Positions 63,642 through 64,000 of a stretch of DNA of 64,000 bases are shown here, piece after piece. Under the pieces are notes generated by a model. That model was not told the origin of the DNA, searched no databases, and saw only the letters and a list, made by a program, of their open reading frames with translations. The position numbers were made by a program, and so were the translations under genes. The stretch's first letter is position 1; the number at the start of each line of letters is the position of its first letter. This stretch comes from a virus: positions 1 through 64,000 of the IMG/VR virus record IMGVR_UViG_3300048589_001082; one strand, 5' to 3'.

Positions 63642-64000
63642 TCAGTCGATCTCGACCAGCACCACCGTCGCGCCGTCGCGCGACAGGTAGGTGTACTCCC
63701 GCGCCCCGGCGTGGTACAGGAACTCGACGTACTCCCCGCGCCGGCGCGCCGACCAGCCGTGGGAGCCGTCGCCGATGACCAGCCACAGGCGCGGGAAGGC
63801 GCGGCAGAAGGCCACGGCCGCCGACTGCCACGGCGCGGCCTCGACGGTGTAGCGGGCCAGGTACTCCGCTTCGGCCACGTCCGCGCCGAGCATGACCCGA
63901 CGGCCGCCCTCGACCGCCTCGGCCCACCGGCCGTCCCAGCGCTCCGGCCGGGCGTCGTAGGCGTTGCCGTCGAAGGCCCGCAGCGACCACCCCGGCAGGC
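63642..64000 (-). CDS. Partial gene at the right edge, unknown
   Basis: The frame is open from the stop at 63642 through the right edge and reads as protein (WSLRAFDGNAYDARPERWDG, then AVAFCRAFPRLWLVIGDGSH), so the gene continues outside the window. The visible part has Trp/Tyr-rich strands and an RRRGEYVEFLYHAGA region. No family recognised. Confidence 0.55.
   Translation of the reverse strand, partial: LPGWSLRAFDGNAYDARPERWDGRWAEAVEGGRRVMLGADVAEAEYLARYTVEAAPWQSAAVAFCRAFPRLWLVIGDGSHGWSARRRGEYVEFLYHAGAREYTYLSRDGATVVLVEID

Overview
The window is a 64 kb, very GC-rich piece of a tailed-phage genome (virus or prophage; it is cut at both ends). About 83 genes are packed almost end to end on the minus strand, many joined by 4-base ATGA/GTGA overlaps. 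Only two genes, near 46.8-48.2 kb, are on the plus strand. The virion is siphovirus-like: HK97-type capsid, large terminase, portal, MuF protein, neck proteins, tail tube, frameshifted tail chaperones, tape measure and Dit-like protein. The host cannot be proven from the window. The dense scatter of CGGCCG, a death-like EAD domain and the double-glycosidase lysin would fit a filamentous Chloroflexota host; this is inference.

Layout, following transcription from right to left. (1) 57.7-64 kb: early or nucleic-acid block with a partial gene at the edge, a coiled-coil protein ending like an SSB tail, two small or unknown proteins, and a 1377-residue methyltransferase-helicase fusion. (2) 48.2-57.7 kb: many small genes with a SPOUT RNA methylase, two DNA adenine methylases, a RusA-type resolvase, a triple-HTH regulator and a GNAT acetyltransferase. 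(3) 46.8-48.2 kb (+): ParB-like protein and Trm1-like methyltransferase from a divergent promoter. (4) 35.5-46.7 kb: small hypothetical genes, a possible small terminase, then the large terminase. (5) 7.4-34.5 kb: the structural operon, from the protease-scaffold-capsid fusion to a fibre with PKD domains, then small membrane proteins (holin candidates), an EAD protein and a metallophosphoesterase. (6) 3.2-7.2 kb: cell-wall hydrolase and small membrane proteins. (7) 0-3.2 kb: a GIY-YIG nuclease and small genes, ending in a poly-G run.

The most unusual feature is a shared regulatory site. A pair of 10-bp half-sites in direct repeat (consensus about TYGSRACMAA, one helical turn apart) occurs nine times in or beside intergenic regions, next to most of the promoters I can recognise. 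A protein at 51.0-51.7 kb with two near-identical winged helices around an excisionase-type HTH is a plausible reader. A second control point is an intrinsic terminator between the late promoter and the capsid gene, which would need antitermination or read-through. Other points of note: the GIY-YIG gene's ribosome-binding site lies in a hairpin, a 180-nt non-coding transcript is possible near 1.2 kb, and the tail chaperones carry a likely +1 frameshift.

No tRNA, CRISPR array, integrase, DNA polymerase or primase was recognised.
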